Positions 20,937 to 33,049 are shown, numbered from the stretch's first letter. The stretch: 64,000 bases of DNA from Sthenelais limicola (GCA_942159475.1 OW804095.1:61098773-61162772); one strand, 5' to 3'. The notes: a model not told the origin generated them from the letters alone. Numbers and translations: made by a program.

Positions 20937-22410
20937 GGCAACCAACACTGGTTTTGTTTATCGCAGCAGAACTTGTGAAACGAAAAGTTCAGTTCCTGGT
21001 ACGGCGATCTAGCTTGATCGAAATCGGTTTTTAACAGGATCGCTGTCCATGCGAAAATGAATGTCAAGGATACATTTAGTTACAAACACATACATTGCTA
21101 GGAATATATATAGAAGGAAACTGGCATCATCATTCAAAGTTACACACACGCTCCTATAGGTGATTCACAAAATAAATTGTAAATATGATTATCTGGTATC
21201 AATCATATCACTAAGAATGACTTACTAATATTAAATGGAAATTAAAGATACATTATCAGCTGTGGTAGATCCTGAAATGCAATTACTATCCTTGAGATAA
21301 ACACTCTAAAGCTATCATATGTCCTGGAGAAACGTTTCAAATGAAGAAAAACTGAAAAATCACAAATTCAGCATCGATTTTTACTCTGCATACCATTGCC
21401 CTGTAATGACCCATTCAAGAGGGGCGGGGTATATATTGGGGAACCCCTGGTCACATTATACATGTGTGTGCGCAGGGTCTATTATTATATAAATAAACAC
21501 AATGTAAGGGAAATCACAGACCTAATTGTGGAAGGCCTGCCATCCATAATTGGTAGGCCAGATACATTTGATTGCCCTTTCCCTTCCCACTAATCCTCTG
21601 GGTAATACATTTAGACATTATAGACATTATACCTTGTTCTAAGTTCATAAAATAGAAAATGTCATGGTGAAAACTAAAACATTGTTTTATCAGAATGTAA
21701 GTAAGCAATAGAACGTACACAATATTACCACGGCATAACGTACGTCTGCCAAATAATTAAACCTGCACGATAAAAGCAAACACAAATATCAATGCATTAC
21801 GTAGCTACATGCAATATAACATATATTGTTCCTCGATATTAATGCTATATACAGCACTCACTGTCTCTGACATCCCGGGGTTGCGATGTGATGACGTTCC
21901 ATGCACTCTCAGAGATAGTACATCTGGATAGGTGTACTATCATAGTAAGCATACGTTGATTTCTCCCTCTGGAATGTAATCACACATATTGCGCCCATTG
22001 CAAAGAAACTTGCAATTAGTCTATACATCGATCCCATTATTTATTGTAGACTAATACATAGGCCTAATACGTCCCTCAAAGTATAAAGGTCTGGCAGGAG
22101 GCATCGCGTCTAGGATTCCGGGCAGGTACAGGCATGTTCTCTAGTACAGGTTTGGTATAAGAATGACTGAATATGGTTGTCTACTAAAACATTCTCAATT
22201 GATCCTGCATGTCGCACGTTGGCAATATACGCACAAATTCATTACATATTCAATGGATCCTAAGCAATACGACGTATAATAAGAACAATAATAATATTGA
22301 GGGATGCACCATTATCACAATGTCTCTCATCAGCCGTCACTGCCGTGAATATGGCTACCATCGGTTGTCGTTTATGAGGCGCCAAGTTCTTTTTTGGTTT
22401 TTCTATGACT
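20937..22410. other. Intergenic, no gene or clear repeat seen
   Basis: AT-rich sequence with only short open frames and no conserved motif that I recognise. Confidence 0.5.
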
Positions 22411-22588
22411 TATAGTGAGACAGAATAAATAAATATATGGACAAACTTATTTTAAAATTGGGACGGAATAAATAGATGCAGGGCCAGAATAAATAAATTA
22501 AGTGGCAGAATTAATAATTACATGGACCAAATTGAAGATGAATCTAAGACCGAATTAAAGTTAAGGGTACAATGACAGTCATATTTAA

Positions 22589-24215
22589 AGGCAAACGCTA
22601 CTATTCACTGCCACGCCCCCCTTTTCCATACCATTATATAGCTGTCTGAAATAGTCTGAAATAGACATGTTTGGGAAACAGAGGTAGCTGTGTGTACTCT
22701 CAGTTGTACCCATTTAGTATGCAAGTCTATTGGGAAATGTTGAATTTTTCTTTCACGGTTTTGGGAATAAAACAAAAACGGAAACTCATAATGTCCCAAA
22801 AGTTTCTACATATATAGTGCAGGTAATATTCTAAATGTATATAGGGGACAAATGTATGTCATCGCGTTAAAAAAATAATTGTAGCTGTCTGAAATAGACA
22901 TGTTTAGGAAATATAGAACACTTTAAAAGTAGCAGCTTTTTGAGTTGTCAACCATGTTTCAAAGCCCTGTGATTCAGAAACTAGCACGGCAACCTATTAT
23001 TTTTTTCCAGTTTTATGATCACACATACTTCAAGAATCATATACTAAAGTATCAGAAAAATGACATTTATTTTCGATGGGGAGAAAATTAAAACTGTTTT
23101 TATAAAAATAGTGAAAAATAATGGGGTTTTTTCGAGTTTTTAATTTAATATTCGCATCAGGTATTTGTTGTTATCAGAATAAAAATAACAATGCACTCTA
23201 TAAAAAAGAGGCATAGAATTATTGGCCAAATAATACTCTCTCCAAAACTGTAAATTCTATTTACATTGAGTGAATATAATGAAAGCATCAGTTGCGTTAT
23301 CAGGAGAGCTCGGATCGATAGTAATTGATACGGGGTGCACTACTGCTTCTCTGGATGTGGTAGCGTCCGATAATGCAGAAGCCATAGCCAGCCCCAATAT
23401 GCCCCTGGTCCCCTCTCTCTCTCCACCCCAGCGTCCAGTGAAAGCCCGTTAGGCCAGCGTGAGGCGGGTTAAATAACGACCAAAGCAGGTAGTGATGCTA
23501 AGTAATCCTTTATTCGCCGCATCTTCGCCAGCGTAATCTCACTCCAGGGTCTTGACAGCGCGCAGTAGCTCCAGCGTCTCTCTACACGTGGAGACGGGCT
23601 ACTCTTATATACCCAAGCAACTCTCATTAAATATGCAATCCGTGGCACGGATAGTCTAACAATCATATAATCTCTAACACTTACAGAATTACGAGGAGAT
23701 ACAGAAAATACCCTAGGCACGTGGTCTGGGGGGGGGGGTTTGAGCTGCTCCCTCGGCCCACCTGATTGCCCTCCCCCTCCCCCTGGCACCCTGCCAAGTC
23801 CATGGAGGCTTGGTCGGCAGCAAGGAGAGGCGTGACAACACGCTTCCCAGTAGTCAGGGATCCATGATAGAGAGAGAGAAGAGAGGGGGGCAGTAGGAGA
23901 GAGAGGCAGAAAAAGGGGGGGGAGAGCCACCCCTCTACTTATAGGCAATAGTTACCCCCCCCCCCCCCTGAACGCCAACAATAAATAGCAAATATGAACT
24001 ATGAAGTTGAGGTACTGCAAAATGAGCCCCCCTTTAAGTCCTCATTGGTTCTTTTGAGATACCAAATTTTGAAGCACTGTAATTAAAAAATTAGTACGGT
24101 GACCCATTGATTTTTTTTCCATCTTTATGACCAGAAACACTTCAAGAATCAAATACCAAAGTTTCAGAAAAATGACATTTATTTCTCATTTTCCACTAGA
24201 TAATAGCGTTTGCCT
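22589..24215. mobile_element. Inverted-repeat element with AGGCAAACGCTA ends
   Basis: The left end AGGCAAACGCTACTATT is mirrored by AATAGCGTTTGCCT at 24202-24215. Inside, segments at about 22950-23085 and 24060-24190 are diverged direct repeats (both contain ACTTCAAGAATCA and CAGAAAAATGACATTTATTT). About 1 kb of different composition lies between them. A GTCTGAAATAGACATGTTT motif is repeated at 22645 and 22886. No transposase frame is visible. Confidence 0.65.
23460..23980 (-). mobile_element. Possible solo LTR on the minus strand
   Basis: Read on the minus strand, this starts TGTTGGCGTTCAGG after position 23980. It contains a TATATAAGAG box (23602-23611), a GC-rich leader, an AATAAA (23509-23514) and an end CCGCCTCA at 23460, an LTR-like order of signals. 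The G/C homopolymers at 23732 and 23956 obscure it. No second copy, primer site or clear target duplication was found, so this is tentative. It accounts for part of the GC-rich material inside the 22589-24215 element. Confidence 0.3.
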
Positions 24216-24415
24216 GTAAATGGTGGTGACAGAAATAAAAAATATAGAGACAGATCATACACGGCTGTACGGCCGGAATTAATAATTCCAAGACCAAAAT
24301 AAAAGTACAGAGACCACATTAATATGTAGAGACAAAATCATAAATTCTAAGACCGAATTAAAAGTTCAGAGACCAAATTAATAAATACACACATCAAATT
24401 AATTAAGTTGCAATC

Positions 24416-25718
24416 TGTCCTAGGTCAAATCCTATTTCTACTGGACGAGGAGGCGTCAATAATGGCATATAAAATATGCCTCAGGCATAGCACTTACGAT
24501 TTTAGCCACGCCCACTTTACTCTAGAACTACCAACTAGTTTCCCGACTCTCGCTTGATCGTGTGAAACTGCTACTTCCTGACTTCCAATGGCCAGAAACA
24601 ATGTCTCCAGGCCTAGGGTAAAACCCATAGACTGAGATTACCTCCAATAACATGGGGTCTTTCTGGTATCATAACTGAGTAATAACCGATTCCCTGAGCT
24701 CTATTTACCACAGCTTACCACTGACATTTTACGGTGCCAACACATGCCGAGCAGACAAGGAACCCTTGGTAGCAGTCACATTTGTACGGGAATAAAATGG
24801 ACCAATCACACGGCGCGTTACATCAACCTTATGCCAGCCTCAGGCCTCCTTGCTCAGCCAATAGAAACAGGCGTTACTCGGCAAACGTTATTGAGAACAT
24901 GTGCATGGCATCGCCGTATACGGGGATGGTTTGCACATGGAATTACAAGCTTAAACAAAAAGATTTTAATGCATCGGGAGACGGGAGGAGGGAGAGGGAA
25001 GCAGGTAGGGTATTGACAGTGTCAATTTACAAAAAGAATCCATATCTATGAAATTAAATAGCCCAAGACTTCCATTCATTCCCATGACGTTATGACGATA
25101 GACCTACTCTGGTGCCATTCACCTCTGGACGAAGCCGACAGACCCGCCCTCTTGAGGGCGGAACCCCACCTCCGAACTTCCGTACGTTGCCCAATCATCA
25201 GTATCAACTCCCAGTAATATAGGACCCGCACATATGGCCCTGTTTTCAATGTTTTCCCATGTAACTGGCCACATTTGGATGGTCTCAAAGGAAACTTGTA
25301 TTAGTGACGGTGCCTTTTTATGGGAGGACTTATATGGTATGGTAGATGGTATGGTAGAGGAAACTAGCAATTTTAAATCTAAAAAGTGGCGTGAAATTTG
25401 TTTTGAGTCAAAGCCAACACTCCCTTTGCACATGGCACCGATGCCTGCCAGTGGTTAGTATGCATAGGCATAGAGCTTCCCGTACACACGGCGCCAGTGC
25501 GGTGGTGTGTACATGACCCTAGGTAGGATGGGGTGGGGGGAGGAGAGGGGGGATGATAACAAACTTAATCTTACTAAACTAACCATGCAAAACGCTCCTA
25601 TTCTATCCTTGTGCAGTCCTTTTCCGGACTATACGGAGAGCAGCCCATGCAACCTGTCTGAGCAGATGGTAAAAGTTGGTTGGTGTGTAGAGCAACCCCA
25701 TGTTAGAGGACGCCTGAG
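24416..25718. other. Intergenic, no gene recognised
   Basis: It contains several medium open frames on both strands over a moderately GC-richer stretch (24700-25450), none with a domain or splice-compatible homology that I recognise. A short TATGGTATGGTAGA duplication occurs at about 25333-25352. Confidence 0.4.
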
Positions 25719-25799
25719 ATGATTCATGACTCAGAAAACACAAAATTAGCCTCATTAAAATATGTTAAATTGCCTTGGCACACAATCGCAATCAAGAAA

Positions 25800-26350
25800 G
25801 TCTTGGTTAATAATAATTTTTCTGCTGAAAGACCTGTTACATATGTTAATGACCTAAACAAAGTAATTAGCGACTCAAGTGTGCAACTGTTTGGGGATGA
25901 TACCAGAGTGTATAATAACATCTCATCTGTTATTGGGAGAAATGGGGACGCTATCCTATAACAAATCCTTAATAATATTGACCTGTGGTGTAAGGAAAAT
26001 AAGATCTCGCTGATTGTGAAAAAGAGTAAAACCATAGTAATAACAAATAAACGAAACCCCCCTATCTTTAAATTCACTATGGGAAACCAAGTGCTTGAAA
26101 ATATGCACTTATATACTTTCCTAGGACTGAAGATTGATGACAAACTTATTTTTTGGACCCCTTGATGTCGAAAATTAATTTGGCAAAATCTAAATTAAAG
26201 GCTCTCTCAAGATTAAGGCCAATTCCTGAGTTTCGGGATATTATTTATATGGTAGCACCAAAGAACCTATTTAAGAAATTGCAAACCATCCATAATAGGG
26301 CAGTTCGAATCACCCTCGATCAGACCAAGTATACTTGTGATGACAATGCT
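25800..26350 (+). pseudogene. LINE reverse transcriptase relic
   Basis: The + frame reads VTYVNDLNKVISDSSVQLFG followed by DDT. F-G-D-D here stands for the usual F-A-D-D active-site box. Then come IDLWCKENKISLIVKKSKT and HLYTFLGLKIDDKL, the standard order of RT motifs C, D and E in non-LTR elements. A TAA at 25959 and a frame change near 26150 break it. The piece after that (KINLAKSKLKALSRL) ends LFKKLQTIHNRAVRIT, with material deleted between. It is a dead, internally deleted copy related to the tail at 5070-5489. Confidence 0.8.
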
Positions 26351-26672
26351 AACTGGTTGTCTGCAGGTCAATGGCGTTTTTCACCCCATGACACTGCAGA
26401 CTGTTTAAAGAGCATTATGCTGAAAAAACATGTTCATGCTGTTATAGTATAGTATTATATAGGGGTTATAGTATGGTATATTAGTCAGAACTTTGGGTAC
26501 ATACTTTACTTGTGCATATATTCAAAGAAGCATCACTTATCATCTTCAATGCAATACGAAGAGGAGAGAAATGAGGAAGAAGAGAGAAGAGTGGTATAGA
26601 GGAGGACAGGGCAAACAACGAGGGGATACCAATTCTATTGAATGATAGGAAATATTTTTGGTTATTCCTTAA

Positions 26673-27129
26673 GCGGTCCGGTCACTGTCAACAAAATTGT
26701 TGGCGATGAGCTAGCCAATAAGAATTTTGTGAAATTTAATGCGTCGTCTTTGCGTCGACTAACCATTGCTATGCCTTCGGCAATAGCCAGCAATGAAAAG
26801 CGATGCATGGGCGATGTGAAAATTGCATCATAAGGGTAGTGATGAACATCAAACATGTTTGATATTTCCCAGCGATGAGATTTTGCATCAGTGCATTATC
26901 AATGGAGGTAAGGGCTGTGGCGATGCGTTGGCGATGTCTAGTCAATGAGATTGTATATATGTAAAAGCATGAAAATTGGTTCTATAGTTGCCAACTTTTT
27001 CCCCTTGCCAATGCAAAGACGATGCAGTCACCGATAGCCCTCCTCATCGCCGGCAATTACACCGTCTTTGCATCGTCTTTGCATCGACACCCTTTGCATT
27101 GACACCATTTTGACAGTGGCCAGACTGAT
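26673..27129. mobile_element. 457-bp MITE flanked by TTAA
   Basis: The left end GCGGTCCGGTCACTGTCAA is mirrored by TTGACAGTGGCCAGACTGATT at the right, with TTAA directly outside both ends (26669-26672 and 27130-27133). The interior is full of GCGATG and TTGCATCGTC motifs in both orientations, giving a partly palindromic body. No protein is encoded. TTAA target duplications are typical of piggyBac-type elements; that assignment is only suggested. Confidence 0.65.
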
Positions 27130-27760
27130 TTAACCTGTATTAGCAGAGGCATTGAGTACGATTTGATAATTGATGAGTATAGGAAAACATTAGGCGATTA
27201 GACTTCAAATTCTTGTATAAACATATATACAACAGCAGTTTATGGTAAAATATAAGTAGGTTCTGCGCAATTCCCCTTTCCCAAAATTGAAGTTATTTTG
27301 CAGAAAATTGAAGGAAACCTAAGTAGTTCGAACATTAGGTCGCAAGGCAGTTACTAAACACTAGTTAGCTGTAACTGTTTGAAATATCCACATTAATGGC
27401 ATGTAAAGCTTATATAAAGATTTATCATTTGATCATTTCGATGTATGTTTTGCAATGAAATATCCTTTCAGCATTCTCGAGGTCTAAAAATATCAAGCAG
27501 TTTCAAGATTAAAAAGCACAAAAATGTTGAGAGGTTTTGGTCTCACACTGCCATGATACCAGCAATATATCACATATGAGTACATTTATGTACATTGGTA
27601 TCCATATCATGTCGACGTGCACCATTAGGCCTCTATTGTTGTACGACAGTGACAAATCAAGACTATTGGATTTTAACTCATGAATTTATACTTGATAACC
27701 ATGCCGCGAAAATCAATTCATGGTGGCATTGTTCATTTATTCATAATGACGTCATGCCTT
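27130..27760. other. Intergenic, nothing recognised
   Basis: AT-rich sequence without an open frame or repeat that I can support. Confidence 0.5.
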
Positions 27761-27769
27761 CGATGAGCA

Positions 27770-28020
27770 GAGGGGGGACGGAGAGCAAATAAGGATAAAG
27801 ATGTGAGGGAGAGGGGGAGGTGGGGAGGGAGAGAGGGGAAGAGAGCAGAGAGTGAGGAAGGGGAGAGAAAAAGATGGGAGGGATAGGGTGGGGAGTCGGG
27901 AGGGAGAGGAGACGAAGGGAGGGGGAGGGGAGCGAGAAGAAGAAGGCAGGGAGGGAAAGGTAGGGGGAAGGGGGAGGAACAGGGGTGGGTGGGCGGAGGG
28001 GGTGTAAGAGAAGAGGAAAG
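27770..28020. repeat. Polypurine low-complexity tract
   Basis: The + strand is almost all G and A (GGGAGGGAGAGG variants). The long frame on the opposite strand is a composition artefact of Pro/Leu/Ser codons. It resembles the polypyrimidine tract at 12460-12760 in inverted orientation. Confidence 0.8.
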
Positions 28021-28603
28021 CCAGAGAGAATGGGTGCCTGTCACTGTTTTCCTACCCTCTACTGGTCTCATAGTATTCAGGAGGTGGGGGGATCGTCTAC
28101 ATGTAGGGTAAATAACAATTTTAAAAATCGACAAAATCGCTAATTCAGTATATCTTCTGATCACAAGAATGTCGTGTTTTCCCCACGCACTGAATGATTG
28201 TATATCTGGTAACTGTAGGTAACTGATTCCATAAAAATGCTGTCTTGAATTCAAACCTACGTTTCTAAAAGTCTTTTTCAACAAAGTTACTTTTCAACAC
28301 CAAGACATCATGTAGCCTTGTTCTCCTATTTAGATGTTTTAGATAATGCTCATGACCAGCACGTAAATAAACAAGATATTTTAAGTGACTAATTCTTCTG
28401 TCATATATACATTTTTTATATTACAGAATCTATGTAGGTTGAGAACAGATAATTCACCTATTCAGGGACCGGCCTTGTGGCATAGCCGGAAAGCTAACTT
28501 AATTTTCAATAGCACTGAGTGTAAATATCTCATATGCTATAATATTCCATTCACTTGTATTAAATCGCTCACCTTGGCATAGAATTCTACTTCATTTCAT
28601 TTT

Positions 28604-28609
28604 TTTATT
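28604..28609 (-). terminator. Candidate poly(A) signal of the DUF229 gene
   Basis: AATAAA on the minus strand (TTTATT on the + strand) lies about 380 bases past the stop codon. Use is inferred. Confidence 0.35.
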
Positions 28610-28985
28610 CCAATCATATTCTTTATGACCTCAATACTTGACATCAAATATACAGTTGAGTCCCACATAACGACCATCACGGTACTATAACCTACCCATA
28701 ATTATGACCTGTTAGGCTCAGTCCCAATAAAGAGATAAGATATTATGAAAGCGACCATTGCCTAAGCAGGACTGTATATCACAAAAGTCTGGTAATACCA
28801 AAATTAATGACCACATTAAATGTCAAAGTATCCCTATTTCATTGTAAAAAAAAATAAAAGATACAAATAAGATATAATTATTTTGGGAGAAAGATATGTT
28901 GATTTCATCAGAATTACTTCCTAGAATTATCTAGAATGTACATCCAGAATCACAATTCTCCAGAAACCCCTTAATTATTGTATTA

Positions 28986-30833
28986 TCATTTACAGACACA
29001 GTAATCACTAAGATGTCTTTCTGAAGCCTTCAGGCAACCAACCATTTTGGCATAAGCTGTAGTCCGAAATATAGAAAAATGGGATCCAACAATAAATTCC
29101 TTCTTTATTGTGTCATACTGCATATTAACTTCATAAATTGCACCTCGCAGGTCTGATTTAAATGTCACTTCATATTTCATGTATTTGGTCTTTTCCTTCG
29201 CAACTTTAGCCCTGATAATTTCCTTGATTTTGTGCACACCACATTTGTTTCTAAAACTAATTGTATAAGAATTAACCCTATCCACTGCAGCTTGAGCTGC
29301 CTTTGCAGTCATCGGATCTGTTTTACTCAAGGAATCCCATTTAAGACATGAACAGTAAAACACAGGAATGAAGGCATCATTACATGATCGATTCCATGGG
29401 ACTTCTGTGAATAAACTTATGCCACGTTTACTTGTGCTTTTAAAATCATCCAGGTCCAGTAAGTGTAATATTGTTTCCCTGATATCATAAGTGGTAGTCA
29501 ATTTCTTGGCATTTCCTACCAAATTAGTATGATATTTGGGGTATTTTTCCTTGAACCAAGGAGGCATAACAAATGCTGCATAAGGATGGTATTCTTCCAT
29601 TTTGCCTTGAGGAGTGTTGCGTAATTGCTCATATCTGGCACCATGATCAGATGCAAAAATGAGCATAGTGTCATCTAGGATTCCCCTTTGTTTCATATCC
29701 TTCAACCAGTTGACTATAACATTGTCTTCATAGGCAAGATCTAGCAATTTATCATGGGCCAAATTGGAGTTGTGGTGATAGGAGAATATAGGCCTTGGGC
29801 TGTATGATTCATGTGCATCAGTGAAATATTGAAGAGTAACATTAAGTGTTGATCTTGCTCCTATACAATTCTTTCCAGCAAGAAGATAAAAAGGACGCAT
29901 ATAATTTTCCATAGGCTGCTTTTTAAAACCTTTCCTAGTGTGGATCCAAACACCTGGTTCATCTTCAGCATAGACAGGTACATATCCCATGGATCTAAGC
30001 TGTTTCCATATAAATGGATGTCCATCAACATGGCCACACTGCGGAAATTGCAGTCTTGTACAGTTTAATTCATCCCCAACTGCATCATTGTTGTGTCCTG
30101 TTAGTAATGGTATAACAGCTCCTGCTGTCCCTTTGGCCACTATATTTTGCTTTTCTATTTCTATGCCTCCTAGTTCTTCTACCATGTACTTATGTGTCTT
30201 TGGTATGAGTCTGTGCCACTGAGGTCTCGACATAGAATCAAAATAGATAAGCATGATATTCAAGAAATCCTTCCTCCTTACCTTCATGGGAATGTCAGAG
30301 AAATTATATTTGGCAGCAGTTGCATGGAAAACACTATATGTCTTTGTATTATTTTTACATGTTACTTTCATATATGAATCCTCAACAAGGGAGCCATTCT
30401 TTATATCCTTTGCTTCACTAAGAACTGATTTCAGGTCTGTCTTAAAATGCACATATTGCACCTTACAGGATGCATTTCGCAGATCAGGTCTGTGTTTGAT
30501 GTAGAAACGACCATGTTTTGTGTATGTCCAGTCTGGTGAAGTTGAACACTTGCGATTACTTGGCAACTGTTTTAATTTATGCTTAAGAAAATTAAAATGC
30601 TTTTCCCATACTTCAAGCGGTGGTGGTACACAAATTGGCTCCCTTTCATTAGGTGTACTATTAGGTGTTACATGTGAACTGTCCAAAAAAGAATCCCTTG
30701 TATTGGAAAATGTAAAAGTTGTTTTTCCGGCATTGTGGAATAGATATACTGTGTAAAACAGTATTGTTGCAAAACATGTAACCAAATAGAAAACTTTTCT
30801 TGATGTTGGGGATGAATAACGACCCATTTTCAA
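28986..30833 (-). CDS. DUF229 family type II membrane protein
   Basis: This is an uninterrupted frame of 615 residues ending in TGA. A short basic N-terminus precedes one hydrophobic segment (residues about 14-33, VFYLVTCFATILFYTVYLFH), giving a type II signal-anchor topology. The catalytic-like domain follows in the lumen or outside. It shows the family marks: IYFDSMSRPQWHR at about 196-208 (the D-S-x-S-R motif in the position of the sulfatase/phosphatase nucleophile), PLLTG near 242, and FASDHGAR at 394-401 (metal-binding DHG). Several N-x-S/T sites and many Cys fit a secretory-pathway protein. DUF229 belongs to the alkaline-phosphatase/sulfatase-like superfamily, but its substrate is unknown. 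The ATG at 30831-30833 could be replaced by the one two codons further in (MKMGRY). Confidence 0.92.
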   Translation of the reverse strand: MKMGRYSSPTSRKVFYLVTCFATILFYTVYLFHNAGKTTFTFSNTRDSFLDSSHVTPNSTPNEREPICVPPPLEVWEKHFNFLKHKLKQLPSNRKCSTSPDWTYTKHGRFYIKHRPDLRNASCKVQYVHFKTDLKSVLSEAKDIKNGSLVEDSYMKVTCKNNTKTYSVFHATAAKYNFSDIPMKVRRKDFLNIMLIYFDSMSRPQWHRLIPKTHKYMVEELGGIEIEKQNIVAKGTAGAVIPLLTGHNNDAVGDELNCTRLQFPQCGHVDGHPFIWKQLRSMGYVPVYAEDEPGVWIHTRKGFKKQPMENYMRPFYLLAGKNCIGARSTLNVTLQYFTDAHESYSPRPIFSYHHNSNLAHDKLLDLAYEDNVIVNWLKDMKQRGILDDTMLIFASDHGARYEQLRNTPQGKMEEYHPYAAFVMPPWFKEKYPKYHTNLVGNAKKLTTTYDIRETILHLLDLDDFKSTSKRGISLFTEVPWNRSCNDAFIPVFYCSCLKWDSLSKTDPMTAKAAQAAVDRVNSYTISFRNKCGVHKIKEIIRAKVAKEKTKYMKYEVTFKSDLRGAIYEVNMQYDTIKKEFIVGSHFSIFRTTAYAKMVGCLKASERHLSDYCVCK

Positions 30834-31003
30834 TGATGTGTAATATTACAAAGAGAAAATTCTTGATACTCTGAGGCAATTATCGGCACGCAATTCGATG
30901 CACACAATCTCCATTTCCTTCTGATTTTGTTTCCAATCAAATCTTCAATTTAAGAGAAGAACGATGCAGATGTCTTCGTTGAAAAGTAATTCAAATTCAT
31001 TTT

Positions 31004-31014
31004 CCTGCAAAGAG
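31004..31014 (-). promoter_or_regulatory. Probable 5'-UTR splice acceptor of the DUF229 gene
   Basis: On the minus strand the sequence TATATTCTCTTTGCAG|GAAAATG is a strong polypyrimidine-AG acceptor, about 170 bases before the start codon. It suggests a non-coding first exon further upstream (higher coordinates) and a single coding exon. Confidence 0.5.
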
Positions 31015-33049
31015 AATATATAATTAGTGTGTACATAATATATATATCGGACAGGAAAAAGGAATAGCCTAAGCATTTGATTATTACGTGGTTCATTTAA
31101 TGGAACTGGGCGAAATTCTAAGCTCCACAAAAGCAAGTTATACTGCGCTGGGCTTCATCCTTTCCATAATCGTTTGGGCATTAATGATGTATGTGTGCAT
31201 TATTTAAAAAAGTCAGTTGTATCACTTACATATACTACATATCTTACATACACAGCTGGAATGGTGTCCCCATTCTATCTAGATGTCAGCCTACCTGTTT
31301 TATCGGTTTTGTCTGTTTTATTTGCATTGTCTGTTTTATTCTGTACTCTGTGAATTTTGATAGATAAAGTAGTATCTTATCTTATCTTATATGAACCTAT
31401 TACAAACCTGGGCATTAATGAATTTCATTTACCAGTGCAGTGATAGCATTTCTGTGCTATCAGTTTTCAACGACATCGCTGTTAAAGGTGTACACAAGAG
31501 GGATAATAAAATTGCAAAAGCTACAAATGAATTCCAAAACACGGTGCATTTCATTACCCAGTTTTAATGCTCCTTGCTAGTTCTATAGTATGTCAAGCCA
31601 TAGTTTAGTACCCAATTCTGAAGCATGCATCGGACGTGAATGGGTGAGGAATCGATTACTTATGTTGAAACAAACCTTGTGATAACCGTAATAGAAAAGG
31701 TTAGGGTATGTTAGCCGAGCAACATTCCATTATCTTCTATCACCGGGAACGCAGTTCGATAATTTCTCAAACAATCAGCATGTATTGTTTAGAGGAATTG
31801 GGGATTGATTGCAAAATGAAAAAAAATCAGGCCTAGATGGCCAAATGACGATCGATTGGTGGAATTGCTCATATGCATAAGCGGCTGACAGTTAATCCAG
31901 GTTTTAGGTTACATCGATATCAGAGCAAACAACAATGACCTTTTAGCAGGTCGAAAACCAGCAGTGACTCTTATCTTATCACATTTTGTAAAATTTATTT
32001 GATTTTCCACTTCCCAATGCTCATACCTCTGTCCACACAAATAGAATAAAATATAGATTCTATTGACCAATCAATTACAGTTAGAGATACAACTTCTTTT
32101 AGGGCAATTTTCATAATGTCTGAGTAGCAGTTTCGATATAACTAAATCTCCAGCCGATACAACCCTACATTTTATTGTTCCAGGATTTCAAGATGCTGAT
32201 TAAATGCATAATTTCAGTGACACTATAAACAGTATACACGTTTCCAGCTTTCAAGTTAAGGCTATAAAGGTGTGTTCAATACTTTAACTATTGCCTTTTT
32301 GCTATAAAATCACTCCTTTGTCTGGCCAGAAATATTACATAACGGGGAGTGTGCTTCTGTGGTAAAGATAATTTGAAAATGGATCTTAAGGAGGTCCCTT
32401 ATTTTCTTTGCACATGCTGAAGCCATAACATTAGGCATTGGCCTCCCTCCCCCTACCGCCCCCATCCCTTGGACACACTTCTACACACCCCTTCTCATCC
32501 CCTCCCATCCTTTGGGCACGCTCCAATGCCTTATATACCAGCGTACCCACGCTAACATATCCAGAACACATAATTATTTCCTTATTTCCCGGAATTCATA
32601 CCCAAAATTATTTCCTTATTTCCCGGAATTCATGGAATGGTAATTTTATAGAGTGTTATTATTATGTCTTTTGATAGGGCTCTGATTATCTTACTGGGGG
32701 CTTTGACTCGTGACTGGGTCTGCTTTATTCTCCTTTCTATATATTTTCTTAATGATACGTTATTACATGATTGCCTGCGAGCGGAACGTATATCGATGTA
32801 TATATACGCTCCCCTCGCGAGGTGTATTTATTAGTAAATCGACGGTTAGTATGGACAGTAGCTCCAACACTTACGAAATTGGTGAAACAATGAACAATCT
32901 TGAAAGACAAATAAGTTGACATAGTGCAAACCAAAATCCCCAACACGTCAAAAATATTCACATATGGGCTTGGATATGTTATGGAAAGTCTTCTTTTTAG
33001 AAAGTCAGTATATCCCATTTAGATTTTTAAAAAAAACGGGAATGTTGCT
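31015..33049. other. Intergenic, no gene seen; small 29-bp duplication
   Basis: No coding region is recognised. A 29-bp unit containing AATTATTTCCTTATTTCCCG is repeated at about 32570 and 32607. A short TCTTATCTTATCTTAT run lies near 31373. Confidence 0.5.

Larger units (their letters stand above)
22415..24415. repeat. Degenerate AGACCAAATTAATAAAT array, split by a transposon
   Basis: At 22415-22565 and again at 24235-24415 the sequence consists of loosely repeated 20-30 bp units of the type AGACCGAATTAAAAGTT / AGACCAAATTAATAAAT. The two halves flank the inverted-repeat element at 22589-24215, so the simplest reading is a single array interrupted by the insertion. Confidence 0.6.

Noticed and set aside
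23270..23452. Frame with VIDTGCTTA, resembling a retroviral-type aspartic protease core
   Set aside because: Only the DTG triplet supports it. The flanking residues do not fit, and the nearby LTR-like signals point to the other strand.
24744..25433. Overlapping medium frames on both strands
   Set aside because: Mutually overlapping, with no domain and no acceptor/donor pairing. Likely chance frames in GC-richer DNA.
27733..28284. 183-codon open frame on the minus strand
   Set aside because: Most of it is the complement of the purine tract, giving low-complexity Pro/Ser/Leu. There are no splice or domain features.
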